Notes under the pieces: model-generated
Databases searched by the model: none
Told to the model about the DNA's origin: nothing
Seen by the model: only the letters and a program-made list of their open reading frames with translations
Shown: positions 52,088-61,320 of the stretch, one piece after another
Numbering within the stretch: position 1 is the first letter of the stretch
Layout: each line of letters starts with the position of its first letter
Translations under genes and position numbers: made by a program
Assembly (NCBI GenBank): GCA_937873665.1
Contig: CALMYW010000394.1
Location: 496,001-560,000, forward strand
Source of the DNA: an uncultured Sphingorhabdus sp.
Lineage (GTDB): Bacteria; Pseudomonadota; Alphaproteobacteria; Sphingomonadales; Sphingomonadaceae
Length of the DNA: 64,000 nucleotides
Direction: 5' to 3'

Positions 52088-53172
52088 TGATCAAACACGA
52101 TAACACTGCGCGCGCTATCGCCCTTCTTCATCTTTTCGAAGCCTTCGTTGATCTGCTCGAGCGGGATACGCTCGGATATGATGCTGTCGAGATCGAGCAG
52201 GCCACGCATGTAGAAATCGACCAGCCGCGGCATATCGACCGGGAAGCGGTTGCCGCCCATGATCGCACCTTGCAGTTTCTTGCCCGAAAGCAGATCCATC
52301 GCTGACAGGCCAACCGAGTGGGTCAGCGGCATCATGCCAAGGATCGTTGCGGTGCCACCGCGGCGCAGCGATTTGACCGCCAGTTCGCCCGAAGCCGGAC
52401 GACCGACCGCTTCAACCGCATGGTCAACGCCGCCATTGGTCAGATCGATGATCTGTGCAGCCGCATCGTCTGCCAGCGCATCCACCACGTCGGTTGCGCC
52501 GAGTTTCTTCGCCAGTTCGCGCTTTTCCGGGATCGGATCAGCGGCAATGATGCGCCCTGCCCCGGCAATCTTCGCGGCATTGATGGTCGCGAGACCAACA
52601 CCGCCGCAGCCGACGACCGCCACGGTTTCGCCGGGCGTCACCTTGCACGCATTAAAGATCGTACCGGCACCTGTCGTCACTGCACAGCCAATGACCGCTG
52701 CACGATCCAAAGGCATTTCCGGATCGATGCGGGTGCAGGCATGTTCGTGGATGAGCATCATTTCGGCAAAAGCCGAAAGGTTGAGCATCTGGTTGACCGG
52801 CGAGCCATCGGGACGTGTAAGGCGCGAAGGCTGGTCGGGATTGCGGCGCGTGTCGGCCCCAAGGCAAAGCGACATGCGTCCGGTGACGCAAAATTCGCAA
52901 TGTCCGCAGAAGGCGGAAAGGCAGGTGATGACGGCATCGCCGACCTTCACCGTACGCACTTCGGAACCCACCGCTTCGACGATACCGGCCGCTTCATGGC
53001 CGGGTACCGCCGGCAACGGGTGCGGATAGGTACCTTCGATAAAGTGCAAATCCGAATGGCACAGCCCGCAGGCCGCGTTGCGGATCAAAACTTCGTGCGG
53101 ACCCGGCTTGGAGATTTGCAGGGTTTCGATTTCGAGCGGTTTGCCCGGTTCAATGAGGACAGCAGCTTTCAT
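52084..53172 (-). CDS. Zinc-dependent alcohol dehydrogenase (class III-like MDR)
   Basis: A 362-residue medium-chain dehydrogenase. Catalytic zinc ligands lie in CGLCHSD (Cys38), PGHEAAG (His59-Glu60) and the downstream CAVTTG; structural zinc cysteines are at 89, 92, 95 and 103 (CGHCEFCVTGRMSLC); the Rossmann motif is VAVVGCGGVGLATI. Wording is like the S-(hydroxymethyl)glutathione/long-chain alcohol group used for many alcohols. It sits between the ACAD and kinase genes, overlapping both, so it must act on the same pathway, for example oxidising a terminal or secondary hydroxyl. Confidence 0.92.
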   Translation of the reverse strand: MKAAVLIEPGKPLEIETLQISKPGPHEVLIRNAACGLCHSDLHFIEGTYPHPLPAVPGHEAAGIVEAVGSEVRTVKVGDAVITCLSAFCGHCEFCVTGRMSLCLGADTRRNPDQPSRLTRPDGSPVNQMLNLSAFAEMMLIHEHACTRIDPEMPLDRAAVIGCAVTTGAGTIFNACKVTPGETVAVVGCGGVGLATINAAKIAGAGRIIAADPIPEKRELAKKLGATDVVDALADDAAAQIIDLTNGGVDHAVEAVGRPASGELAVKSLRRGGTATILGMMPLTHSVGLSAMDLLSGKKLQGAIMGGNRFPVDMPRLVDFYMRGLLDLDSIISERIPLEQINEGFEKMKKGDSARSVIVFDQ

Positions 53173-54458
53173 CAGCGTGTCACCGCCAGGCTGCCGCTCG
53201 ACAGTTCAACACCGCCGCGAACGCCGCCATATTTGCCCAGTTCCATGCGAGCGATCGCACGGTTGTGGACTTCATCCGGACCATCAGCAAGACGCAGCGT
53301 ACGCTGATGCGCCCAAGCCGATGCGAGGCCGAAATCTTCGGACACGCCGCCGCCGCCATGCGCCTGAATGGCATCGTCGATGATCTTCAGCGCCATATTC
53401 GGTGCCTGAACCTTGATCATCGCGATTTCGTTCGCCGCGGCCTTGTTGCCGACGGTATCCATCATCTGCGCAGCCTTGAGGCAGAGCAGGCGGGTCATTT
53501 CAATGTCGATACGTGCGCGGGCAATCCGCTCATGCCAGACGCTGTGTTCCGCAATGGTTTTGCCGAATGCGACACGGCTGGTGAGGCGGCGGCACATTTT
53601 TTCCAGCGCTTCTTCAGCAACGCCGATGGTGCGCATGCAGTGATGGATACGGCCCGGCCCGAGGCGGCCCTGCGCGATTTCAAAGCCACGACCTTCGCCG
53701 AGGATGACATTATCGACTGGAACGCGAACGTCCTTCAGTTCGACTTCCATATGGCCGTGCGGCGCATCGTCATAACCGAATACGGGCAAGTGGCGCAGGA
53801 TGTTCACACCCGGTGCGTCCATCGGCACGATGATCTGCGACTGCTGCTGGTGCTTTTGCGCGCCGGTGTCGGTCTTGCCCATAACGATCGCGACCTTGCA
53901 GCGCGGATCGCCCAGGCCCGACGACCACCATTTGGTGCCGTTGATGACATATTCGTCCCCGTCACGGATCATGCGGGTTTCGATATTGGTGGCGTCGGAT
54001 GAGGCCACGGCAGGTTCGGTCATCAGGAACGCCGAACGGATTTCGCCGTTCATCAGTGGAACCAGCCACTTCTTCTTCTGCTCGGCAGTGCCATAGCGGT
54101 GAAAGACTTCCATATTGCCGGTGTCTGGTGCCGAGCAGTTGAACACTTCGGAAGCAAAGCCGACACGGCCCATTTCTTCGGCGCACAATGCATATTCGAC
54201 ATTGGTCAATTGCGGGCCATCAAATTCGACCGTCGTGTCGAGGTGCGGGTTGGCACCCTGCGGCGGCATGAACAGGTTCCAGAGACCCGCCGCCTTGGCG
54301 CGCGCCTTTTCTTCTTCAACGACTTGAAGCACCTTCCAGCGCTCGCCGGTTGCATCTTCTTTCTTATAGTCTGCAACACGCGGACGGAGGTAGGTGTCGA
54401 TATGGTTCTTGATGCGGTCGCGCCAATAGGTTTCGCGTTCGGTGAAGGTAAAGTCCAT
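53172..54458 (-). CDS. Acyl-CoA dehydrogenase, ACAD10/ACAD11 type
   Basis: A 428-residue flavoprotein. [79 protein letters not shown] and [11 protein letters not shown] match the dehydrogenase domain of human ACAD11 almost segment by segment, and LvaC in bacteria. With the separate APH kinase two genes on, this gives a split ACAD10/11 system for 4-hydroxyacyl-CoA. It is first in its transcription unit, with a TTAATC-type dyad 17 bp upstream of the ATG. Confidence 0.92.
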   Translation of the reverse strand: MDFTFTERETYWRDRIKNHIDTYLRPRVADYKKEDATGERWKVLQVVEEEKARAKAAGLWNLFMPPQGANPHLDTTVEFDGPQLTNVEYALCAEEMGRVGFASEVFNCSAPDTGNMEVFHRYGTAEQKKKWLVPLMNGEIRSAFLMTEPAVASSDATNIETRMIRDGDEYVINGTKWWSSGLGDPRCKVAIVMGKTDTGAQKHQQQSQIIVPMDAPGVNILRHLPVFGYDDAPHGHMEVELKDVRVPVDNVILGEGRGFEIAQGRLGPGRIHHCMRTIGVAEEALEKMCRRLTSRVAFGKTIAEHSVWHERIARARIDIEMTRLLCLKAAQMMDTVGNKAAANEIAMIKVQAPNMALKIIDDAIQAHGGGGVSEDFGLASAWAHQRTLRLADGPDEVHNRAIARMELGKYGGVRGGVELSSGSLAVTR

Positions 54459-54474
54459 GCGAGTCGTCCTCTTT

Positions 54475-54490
54475 TTAATCGTCCGGTTAA
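54475..54490. promoter_or_regulatory. TTAATC-GTCC-GGTTAA dyad upstream of the ACAD gene, candidate operator
   Basis: Same 16-bp arrangement as at 18225 and 20378, with one mismatch in the right arm. It lies between the stop of the GPH transporter (54507) and the ACAD ATG (54458), so it could control the ACAD-ADH-kinase unit separately from the genes upstream. Confidence 0.5.
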
Positions 54491-54506
54491 CTTGATTTCC
54501 TTGGGC

Positions 54507-55952
54507 CTATCCGGCCCCTGCTTCAACTGTTTTTTCGCCTTCGGCGAGCCGTCGCACCCGTTCCTCATGATCGGCACGGGTGATCGGGAATTTGCGGATC
54601 CGCCATATGGTGCCCAGCCCCAGCAGCGCGATCGTGCTGATATAGGCAATCACAAGGCTGTCGATGACCGGCCCGGGAACGGTAGCCGGATTGGCCTTCT
54701 CCGGAAGCCCGGCCATCGAGATGATGAAACCGCCAATCAGGATGCCCGCACCTGTCGCACATTTCTGCACGAACAAATTACCCGCATAGAGCAGCCCTTC
54801 CGAACGCCGACCTGTACGCTCCTCGGTCACCTCGACCACATCTGCAATCATCGACGCGACCGAAATCTGGATAATCACCCCCGAGCAATTGGCGATAAAG
54901 AAAAATGCGAACACCATTGCCGTCGAGAGATTGCTGCCGGTCTGCGGCCAGAAGCCGCCGAGAAACAGCAGGAACGGGGTGATCCAGAATCCCGCATTGA
55001 TGAAAATGAAACGGAAGGCCGAATCCTTTTTTCCCCATTTTTTGTTAAAATAGGTGACGAGGAAAAAGGCGATGATGACGCTGCCGAACAGCAACCAAGG
55101 ATAAGCCTGGAACCAGCGTTCGGGAAAACGCCAGACAAAGATGTACAGATAGTTGGACAGCACATAGGTGACCTGCGTGCTGACGGCGGCAAAGGCGACG
55201 GCGGAAATTAGCACCAGATAGGTCGGGTGTGAAACCGAGTGCCAGATCTCCCGCATCGCCTCACGCACCGTCGTGCGGTCAGGCTGTGTCGCAGGCAAAT
55301 GGGCGAGCCGTTTATGCTGCCCGATTGCGGAGAGCAGGACGGTGAACGCCATCAGGCAGGCGCCGGTAATGCCGTACAGCCAATAGCCTTCAGCCAGCAG
55401 CTGCCCGACTTCGCCTTCCTTGTCCGAAACCAGAAACACGCCATAGGCAAGGAACAGCATCAGCAATCCGCCCGCCCATGCGAACAGATAGCGCAACCGC
55501 ATCAGGCTGGTTCGCTCGTCATAATCCTGCGTCAGTTCGGGCAGGATCGCGACCGAGGGCACTTCGCAAGCCGAAACCAGCGTTCGAACGAAAATGGCCG
55601 TGACGACGAGATAGCCAAAGGCCTGCCACCCCTCCAGCCCTGGCGGGTGCCAGAGCAGCATCCACGAAGCAGCCAGCGGGACTGCGGCGAGATAGAGCCA
55701 GGGCAATCTCCTGCCCCAGCGCGAATAGGTTCGGTCGCTCATATGCCCGATAATCGGATCGGCAAAAGCGTCGACGACCATTGCAATCGCCAGCGCTGCA
55801 CCAACGAGCCGGGCATCCATGCCGATGACCTGATTGTAGAACAGCAGCAGGAAGGTCGAAAACCCGTTCTCCTTCACGCCATAAGCGATGCTGCCAAAGC
55901 CGTGAAAGAATTTGATGCGCGTCGGGACGCGCCCGTCGGAGGTAATCGTCAT
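54507..55952 (-). CDS. GPH-family (MelB-like) MFS transporter
   Basis: A 481-residue cation symporter-type permease with 12 hydrophobic segments. FGSIAYGVKENGFSTFLLLFYNQVIG at the N-terminus and DAFADPIIGHMSDRTYSRWGRRLPW (cation-site Asp cluster and loop 2-3 motif) are the hallmarks of the glycoside-pentoside-hexuronide family. In sphingomonads such transporters often lie in catabolic clusters for non-sugar compounds, and here it is embedded in acyl-CoA genes. It overlaps the SDR upstream by four bases. Confidence 0.9.
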   Translation of the reverse strand: MTITSDGRVPTRIKFFHGFGSIAYGVKENGFSTFLLLFYNQVIGMDARLVGAALAIAMVVDAFADPIIGHMSDRTYSRWGRRLPWLYLAAVPLAASWMLLWHPPGLEGWQAFGYLVVTAIFVRTLVSACEVPSVAILPELTQDYDERTSLMRLRYLFAWAGGLLMLFLAYGVFLVSDKEGEVGQLLAEGYWLYGITGACLMAFTVLLSAIGQHKRLAHLPATQPDRTTVREAMREIWHSVSHPTYLVLISAVAFAAVSTQVTYVLSNYLYIFVWRFPERWFQAYPWLLFGSVIIAFFLVTYFNKKWGKKDSAFRFIFINAGFWITPFLLFLGGFWPQTGSNLSTAMVFAFFFIANCSGVIIQISVASMIADVVEVTEERTGRRSEGLLYAGNLFVQKCATGAGILIGGFIISMAGLPEKANPATVPGPVIDSLVIAYISTIALLGLGTIWRIRKFPITRADHEERVRRLAEGEKTVEAGAG

Positions 55953-56794
55953 TCCTGAGCCGCGCCGACGAAGCTTTCGACCGAGTCGAACATCGCAGGG
56001 GCATTTTCATCCCAGCTATGGCGCGGGCCGATGGTGATACCTCCATCGACAACCATATGTGTGCCGGTGATGAAGCGTGCTTCCGAACTTGCGAGATAGG
56101 CGACCATCGAGGCGATATCCTCTGGATTGCCCCCACCTTTGACTGGCTGCGCCGCATCGGCCACGCCATGAATGATGGCATTTGCCGCGTCTCGTTGTTC
56201 AGCCGGAACTTCGAGAGCTGAAGCGAAAATATTGGTCTTGATAAAGCCCGGGCAGATCGCGTTGACGCGAATATCAAATTTGGCGAGCTCGGCTGCGGCC
56301 ATTTTCGAAAGGTGCAGCACGCCCACTTTTGCCACGGCATAGGCCGATGGCGAATATCCCGCGCCCAGCGCAGCAATGCTGGCGGTGTTGACAATCGACG
56401 CGCCTTTGCGGCCTTTCATATGCGGCACGGCATAACGAATCCCCATTGCGACCGAGCGCAACAACAGGTCCATCGTCCGGTCCCAGCCTTCGGGTTCGAT
56501 TTCGTCAATCGGCGCGCGATCGCCCGCAGCACCGGCATTGTTGAACACGATGTCGATGCCACCGGTCTTTTCAGCGGCAAAGTCCATTAGCGCCTTGATA
56601 TCATCGACGTTGCAGACATCGGTGCGCTTGAAGAATATCTTTCCGTTGGAGGTTGCTGCGAGTTCGCTTCCGCCCTCTTCATCGATATCTGCGGCGATTA
56701 CGGTCGCACCTTCTTCGGCCAATCGAAGGCAGGTGGCCTTGCCAATGCCCGATGCAGCCCCGGTGACGACAGCCGTCTTCCCAGCGAATCTCAT
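55949..56794 (-). CDS. Short-chain dehydrogenase/reductase (SDR)
   Basis: 281 residues; TGAASGIGK (11-19), Asp36 (ADIDEEGG) implying NAD, NAGAAGD near 88-94, YAVAK catalytic pair near residue 152, and THMVVDGGIT toward the end, followed by a longer tail (GPRHSWDENAPAMFDSVESF) than typical. It resembles 2,5-dichloro-2,5-cyclohexadiene-diol/hydroxysteroid-type SDRs of sphingomonads, though I cannot be specific. First gene of the leftward half of the island, divergent from the ACAD pair. Confidence 0.88.
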   Translation of the reverse strand: MRFAGKTAVVTGAASGIGKATCLRLAEEGATVIAADIDEEGGSELAATSNGKIFFKRTDVCNVDDIKALMDFAAEKTGGIDIVFNNAGAAGDRAPIDEIEPEGWDRTMDLLLRSVAMGIRYAVPHMKGRKGASIVNTASIAALGAGYSPSAYAVAKVGVLHLSKMAAAELAKFDIRVNAICPGFIKTNIFASALEVPAEQRDAANAIIHGVADAAQPVKGGGNPEDIASMVAYLASSEARFITGTHMVVDGGITIGPRHSWDENAPAMFDSVESFVGAAQE

Positions 56795-56957
56795 ATTCCT
56801 CTCCTCATCCCGACTCTCTCGCCGCTATCCTGTCTGCTTAAAAAGGCGCGGTCAACGGGCGCAAAATTGCCGTTACGGAAAGCGCGCCTCACAAGTTGAC
56901 GCTTGCGTAAAGCGCACAAAGAGACATAGTGATTCGGCACTTTTTAGGAGAAACCCG

Positions 56958-58118
56958 ATGAGCGAGCTGGAAGCATTCCGGACGGAAATCAGGGCGTGGA
57001 TAGAGGCAAACTGCCCGCCCGAAATGAAAACCCCGATCAAAAGCGACGACGACACCTGCTGGGGCGGTCGCAACTTCGTTTTCCAGAGCGAAGCGCAAAA
57101 ACAATGGATGGAACGCTGCGCTGCGGCGGGTCTTACTGTGCCCGATTGGCCGAAGGATTATGGCGGCGCAGGGCTGTCGCCCGCCGAAACCAAAATCTTC
57201 CGACAGGAAATGGCACGCGCTGGTGCGCGCTCTCCGCTCAACAGCTTTGGCATCTGGATGCTTGGCCCCGCATTGCTCAAATTCGGCACCGAAGAGCAGA
57301 AGCGCCATTACCTGCCGCAGATCGCGCGCGGAGAAATCCGCTGGTGTCAGGGCTATTCAGAACCGGGCTCAGGTTCTGACCTCGTTTCGCTGCAGACTTT
57401 TGGCGAAGACAAGGGCGATCACTGGGTGGTCAATGGCCAGAAAATCTGGACCAGCTATGCCGACAAGGCCGACTGGATTTTCTGCCTTGTCCGCACCGAC
57501 AAGGAAAACAAATATCAGGGCATCAGCTTCCTGCTGTTCGATATGACGACACCGGGCGTTACCACCAAGCCGATCAAACTGATTTCGGGCAATTCGCCCT
57601 TCTGCGAAACATTCTTCGACAATGTTGTCGTGCCCAAGCACCAGATTGTCGGCGAACTCAACCGCGGTTGGGATGTCGCCAAATATCTGCTCGGCCATGA
57701 ACGCGAAATGATCTCGGGCATGGGCGGCGATGGCGGCACCGCCTCGCTCGGCGGCGGCTTCAAGGACGCGTTGGGAGATGAGCCCATTTTGCGCGCGCAG
57801 CTTGCGATGTTCGACGTCGAGAGCCTCGCCTTCCGCGCGCACAGCGAACGCTTCATGGACGAATGGAAAACCGGCACCGCGCATCCGGCCTATTCGAACC
57901 TGATGAAATATATCGGTACCGAACTGAACAAGAAGCGCCACGAACTTGTAATGGCTGCGGGTGGTTCAGACTATCTGGAATGGGAAAGCGAACGTTCGAA
58001 TGGCGGCAAGCGCGCACGCGACTGGCTGCGCACCAAAGCCAATTCGATCGAAGGCGGCACGAGCGAAGTCATGCTCAACGTCGTCGCAAAACGCATTCTC
58101 GACATGCCGGGAGCCTGA
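56958..58118 (+). CDS. Acyl-CoA dehydrogenase family protein (first of a pair)
   Basis: 386 residues with GYSEPGSGSDLVSLQT and GQKIWTSYADKADWIFCLVRTD (FAD/substrate binding), LGHEREMISG, and the C-terminal SIEGGTSEVMLNVVAKRIL. In canonical enzymes the catalytic Glu sits in IYEGT; here the frame is IEGGT, so that Glu is displaced, as in steroid-type FadE proteins. AGGAG precedes the ATG at 56958. It is followed 3 bp later by a second acyl-CoA dehydrogenase, the arrangement of heterotetrameric alpha2beta2 FadE pairs. Confidence 0.91.
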   Translation: MSELEAFRTEIRAWIEANCPPEMKTPIKSDDDTCWGGRNFVFQSEAQKQWMERCAAAGLTVPDWPKDYGGAGLSPAETKIFRQEMARAGARSPLNSFGIWMLGPALLKFGTEEQKRHYLPQIARGEIRWCQGYSEPGSGSDLVSLQTFGEDKGDHWVVNGQKIWTSYADKADWIFCLVRTDKENKYQGISFLLFDMTTPGVTTKPIKLISGNSPFCETFFDNVVVPKHQIVGELNRGWDVAKYLLGHEREMISGMGGDGGTASLGGGFKDALGDEPILRAQLAMFDVESLAFRAHSERFMDEWKTGTAHPAYSNLMKYIGTELNKKRHELVMAAGGSDYLEWESERSNGGKRARDWLRTKANSIEGGTSEVMLNVVAKRILDMPGA

Positions 58119-58121
58119 CCA

Positions 58122-59258
58122 ATGGCGATGACCTATAATGAAGACCAGTCGATGCTTCGCGATAGCGCACGCGACTTCATGAAAACCGAAGCCCCCGTCG
58201 CGCATCTGCGCAAATATCGGGATATGGATTGCAAGGATGGCTTCAGCCACGATCTGTGGAAGCAATTTTCCGAAATGGGCTTCACCGGTATCCTGATTCC
58301 CGATGCCGATGGCGGGCTTGGCATGGGCCATGTCGAAGCCGGCATCGTGCTTGAGGAAATCGGACGTAACCTGTCGCCCTCGCCTTTCCTTTCAACCTCG
58401 GTGGTTGCTGTTGAAGCATTGAAGGCTGCCGACAAGGCAATGCGCGACCGCTGGTTCCCCGGCATCCTTGCAGGCGAAACCGTGATCGGCATCGCGCTGG
58501 AAGAAGGCAAGAAGCACCATCCCGAAAAGATCGCGGTGAAGGCCGAACGCAGCGGCAATGGCTTCAAGCTGAGCGGCGCAAAGCAGTTTGTCGTGCAGGG
58601 AAGCTCCGCCGACATGCTGATTGTTGCCGCCCGCACTGGTGGTGCCGTTGGCGAAACCGATGGCCTGACGCTGTTTGCGGTCGACAAGGATGCAGCGGGT
58701 CTGTCGATGGATGCCGCGCGCACCGTCGATTCCGCGATGGCGGCACGTGTCGCATTTGACGGCGTCGAAGTAACCGCCGACGCCGTGATTGGCGATGTCG
58801 ATGGCGGCTGGGCCGTCCTGTCCAAGATGCTCAACGCCGGACGCACCGGTTCCGCCGCCGAAATGGTCGGCGTTGGCACTGGTGCGATGGATCTGACCTT
58901 TGACTATCTCAAACAGCGTAAGCAGTTTGGCCGCGTCATCGGTGAGTTCCAGGCATTGCAGCACCGTGCAGCGCATCTTTATGGCGAGATGGAAATGGCG
59001 CGTTCGGCAGTGCTCAAGGCGCAGAACTTCCTCGACGAGGAAGATCCGCGTGCGGAGCTCTACGCCTCGGTTGCCAAGGCCAAGGCTGGCCTCGCCTGCA
59101 GCCTCTCTGTCCGCGAAGGCGTGCAGATGCATGGCGGCATCGGCATGACCGATGAATATGATATCGGCCTCTATATGAAGCGCGACCGCGCTTTGGCCGA
59201 GTTCATGGGCGACATCTATTTCCATGCCGACCGCGTGGCCAAACTGAACGGTTATTAA
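58122..59258 (+). CDS. Acyl-CoA dehydrogenase family protein (second of a pair)
   Basis: 378 residues, beginning MAMTYNEDQSMLRDSARDFM, with LIPDADGGLGMGHVEAGIVLEEIG in the N-terminal domain, GAKQFVVQGSSADMLIVAARTG in the middle, and LKQRKQFGRVIGEFQALQHRAAHLY and GVQMHGGIGMTDEYDIGLYMKR in the C-terminal domain. It ends without the IYEGT catalytic segment, so it is probably the non-catalytic or half-site subunit partner of the preceding enzyme. Same direction, 3-bp gap. Steroid-like or branched side-chain substrates are possible. Confidence 0.91.
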   Translation: MAMTYNEDQSMLRDSARDFMKTEAPVAHLRKYRDMDCKDGFSHDLWKQFSEMGFTGILIPDADGGLGMGHVEAGIVLEEIGRNLSPSPFLSTSVVAVEALKAADKAMRDRWFPGILAGETVIGIALEEGKKHHPEKIAVKAERSGNGFKLSGAKQFVVQGSSADMLIVAARTGGAVGETDGLTLFAVDKDAAGLSMDAARTVDSAMAARVAFDGVEVTADAVIGDVDGGWAVLSKMLNAGRTGSAAEMVGVGTGAMDLTFDYLKQRKQFGRVIGEFQALQHRAAHLYGEMEMARSAVLKAQNFLDEEDPRAELYASVAKAKAGLACSLSVREGVQMHGGIGMTDEYDIGLYMKRDRALAEFMGDIYFHADRVAKLNGY

Positions 59259-59261
59259 ACT

Positions 59262-59361
59262 CCCCTCCCGCTTGCGGGAGGGGCCGGGGGAGGGCCCCAA
59301 GCCTTACACACGGCTCGCTGCGCTCGTCCCCTCCCCTAACCCCTCCCGCAAGCGGGACGGG
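59262..59361. repeat. Palindromic intergenic repeat, family C, copy 4
   Basis: About 100 bp, CCCCTCCCGCTTGCGGGAGG at the left and CCTCCCGCAAGCGGGACGGG at the right (one base changed). Its core shares ACGGCTCGCTGCGCTCGT-like wording with the centre of copy 1. It begins 3 bp after the ACAD stop and ends 18 bp before the next ATG. Confidence 0.87.
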
Positions 59362-59379
59362 AATAAAAAGGAGATCATC

Positions 59380-60171
59380 ATGGACTTGCAAAAACTGTTC
59401 AGCCTTGAAGGCCGCATAGCCCTTGTTACGGGCGGTTCCAAAAATTTGGGTCGTCATATGGCCGAGGGTTTCATCGCGGCAGGTGCCAAGGTCTATATCA
59501 GCTCACGCAAAGCGGACGCCTGCGAAGCGACCGCAGCAGAACTGGGCCCCAACTGCATCCCGCTGCCAATGGATGTCTCGACCGTTGAGGGCTGCAAGGC
59601 ACTGGCGGCGGCATTTGCCGAGCGTGAGTCAAAGCTCGACATCCTCGTCAACAATGCAGGCGCCGCATGGGGCGCACCGTTCGAGGAATTCCCTGAAGCG
59701 GGCTGGGACAAGGTCATGGACCTCAACGTCAAGGGCCCCTTTTTCCTGACCCAAGCGCTTTATCCGCAGCTCAAGGCCGCAGCATCGAAGGCGCATCCGG
59801 CGAAGGTCATCAACATCGGTTCGATCGACGGCATCCGCCTGAACCCATGGGAAACGTACAGCTATCACGCATCCAAGTCGGCGATACTCTATCTTACAAA
59901 ACGTATGGCCGCGCGGTTGGTGCAGGATCAGATCAATGTCACTGCGATCGCCCCGGGTGCTTTTGCATCCGACATGAACAAGGCCGCTCGCGACCATGGC
60001 GATGCGGTTGCCAGCAACATTCCGAACAAGCGCATCGGGGTTGCCGAGGACATGGCAGCGGCCGCGATCTACCTCGCGTCGGATGCGGGCAACTATGTGG
60101 TCGGCGATACGATCACCGTCGATGGCGGCGTGGCCCACGCCAATATCGGTTCACCGAGCATCGACGCGTGA
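59380..60171 (+). CDS. Short-chain dehydrogenase/reductase (SDR)
   Basis: 263 residues with TGGSKNLGR (17-25), Arg43 after the second strand (ISSRKAD) implying NADP(H), NNAG at 91-94, Ser148 and YHASK (Tyr162, Lys166), and VVGDTITVDGGV. The start at 59380 follows AAGGAG. The wording is close to gluconate 5-dehydrogenase/acetoacetyl-CoA reductase-like SDRs. It overlaps the next gene by GTGA, giving coupled translation with the serine hydrolase. Confidence 0.9.
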   Translation: MDLQKLFSLEGRIALVTGGSKNLGRHMAEGFIAAGAKVYISSRKADACEATAAELGPNCIPLPMDVSTVEGCKALAAAFAERESKLDILVNNAGAAWGAPFEEFPEAGWDKVMDLNVKGPFFLTQALYPQLKAAASKAHPAKVINIGSIDGIRLNPWETYSYHASKSAILYLTKRMAARLVQDQINVTAIAPGAFASDMNKAARDHGDAVASNIPNKRIGVAEDMAAAAIYLASDAGNYVVGDTITVDGGVAHANIGSPSIDA

Positions 60172-61292
60172 GCGTCCAGGGCGTTGCAGAGGGCAAATTT
60201 GCGGGCGTCAAGTCCGTGATGGAAGCCAGTCTTGCAAGCGGTGCCGATCTGGGAGCCTCGTTCTGCGCGACAAAAGGCGGCGAGACGGTGGTCGATATCT
60301 GGGGCGGCCATACCAATCCGGCCAAATCGCGCGAATGGGAACGCGACACCATCGTCAACGTCTATTCAACAACCAAAACGATGACCGCACTGACAGCACT
60401 GTTGCTTGCCGACCGTGGGGTTTTTGACCTGCACGACGAGGTCAGCAAGTTCTGGCCCGAATTTGCTGCAGAGGGCAAAGGCGACGTCACAATTGCGCAT
60501 TTGCTCAGCCATTCGGCAGGCCTTTCGGGTTGGAAAGAGCCACTGCAACGCGAAGATCTGTACGACTGGTCCAAATGTACCGATCTGCTGGCGCGGCAGG
60601 CGCCGTTCTGGAAACCCGGGACCGCACCAGGCTATCACGCGTTGACGCAAGGCTATCTCGTCGGTGAAGTAATCCGGCGCGCGACCGGAAAAACTGTCGG
60701 TACCGTGTTCAGGGAAGAAATCGCCGAACCACTCGGTGCCGATTTCCATATTGGATTGCCCGCCAGCGAAGACGCCCGAGTCGCCGAACTGGTGCCACCA
60801 CCGTTTGCGGTGGGCGCACAGCCCGGCTCCGAATTGCAGAAGAATATGGCGACCAATCCGGGTATCGATGTCGGCGAAACGGCAAAACGTGCATGGCGTG
60901 GCGCGGAGATTCCGGCTGCTGGCGGTACAGGCAATGCCCGGTCTGTAGCGGAAATTCATGCCATACTGGCCAATGGCGGCGTCGGAAAAGGAAAGCGCTT
61001 CCTGTCAGACGCCGGGTGTCGCCGCGCACTCGAATGCCAGGTTGAAGGTACAGATCTTGTTCTTGGCATCCCCGTGCGGTTTGGCATGGGTTTTGGCCTG
61101 CCGGGCGGCATGGTGCCATTGCCCAACCCCAATAGCTGCTATTGGGGCGGCTATGGCGGTTCGATCGCCATCGTCGACATGGATACACAGACGACATTTT
61201 CTTATGTGATGAACCGGATGGAGGGCACCACTACGGGCGATGCCCGGGGATTCGCGCTAGTGATGGCGACATGGCAGGCCATGGCCGCATAA
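60168..61292 (+). CDS. Serine hydrolase, class C beta-lactamase fold (GTG start)
   Basis: 374 residues starting at a GTG that overlaps the SDR stop. SxxK motif NVYSTTKTMTA (Ser67, Lys70), PGYHALTQGYLVGE as the tyrosine motif, and CYWGGYGGSIAIVD near the C-terminus. No signal peptide. Related in fold to, but clearly different from, the hydrolase at 48111-49313; many actinobacterial and sphingomonad homologues lie in steroid or lipid catabolic operons. Ends the rightward half of the island at a strong terminator. Confidence 0.88.
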   Translation: MSVQGVAEGKFAGVKSVMEASLASGADLGASFCATKGGETVVDIWGGHTNPAKSREWERDTIVNVYSTTKTMTALTALLLADRGVFDLHDEVSKFWPEFAAEGKGDVTIAHLLSHSAGLSGWKEPLQREDLYDWSKCTDLLARQAPFWKPGTAPGYHALTQGYLVGEVIRRATGKTVGTVFREEIAEPLGADFHIGLPASEDARVAELVPPPFAVGAQPGSELQKNMATNPGIDVGETAKRAWRGAEIPAAGGTGNARSVAEIHAILANGGVGKGKRFLSDAGCRRALECQVEGTDLVLGIPVRFGMGFGLPGGMVPLPNPNSCYWGGYGGSIAIVDMDTQTTFSYVMNRMEGTTTGDARGFALVMATWQAMAA

Positions 61293-61320
61293 ATCCATAA
61301 GTGCAAATCGCGCAATTCGA

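Noticed and set aside
54099..55211. A 370-codon plus-strand open frame
   Set aside because: Antisense to the ACAD and GPH transporter genes.
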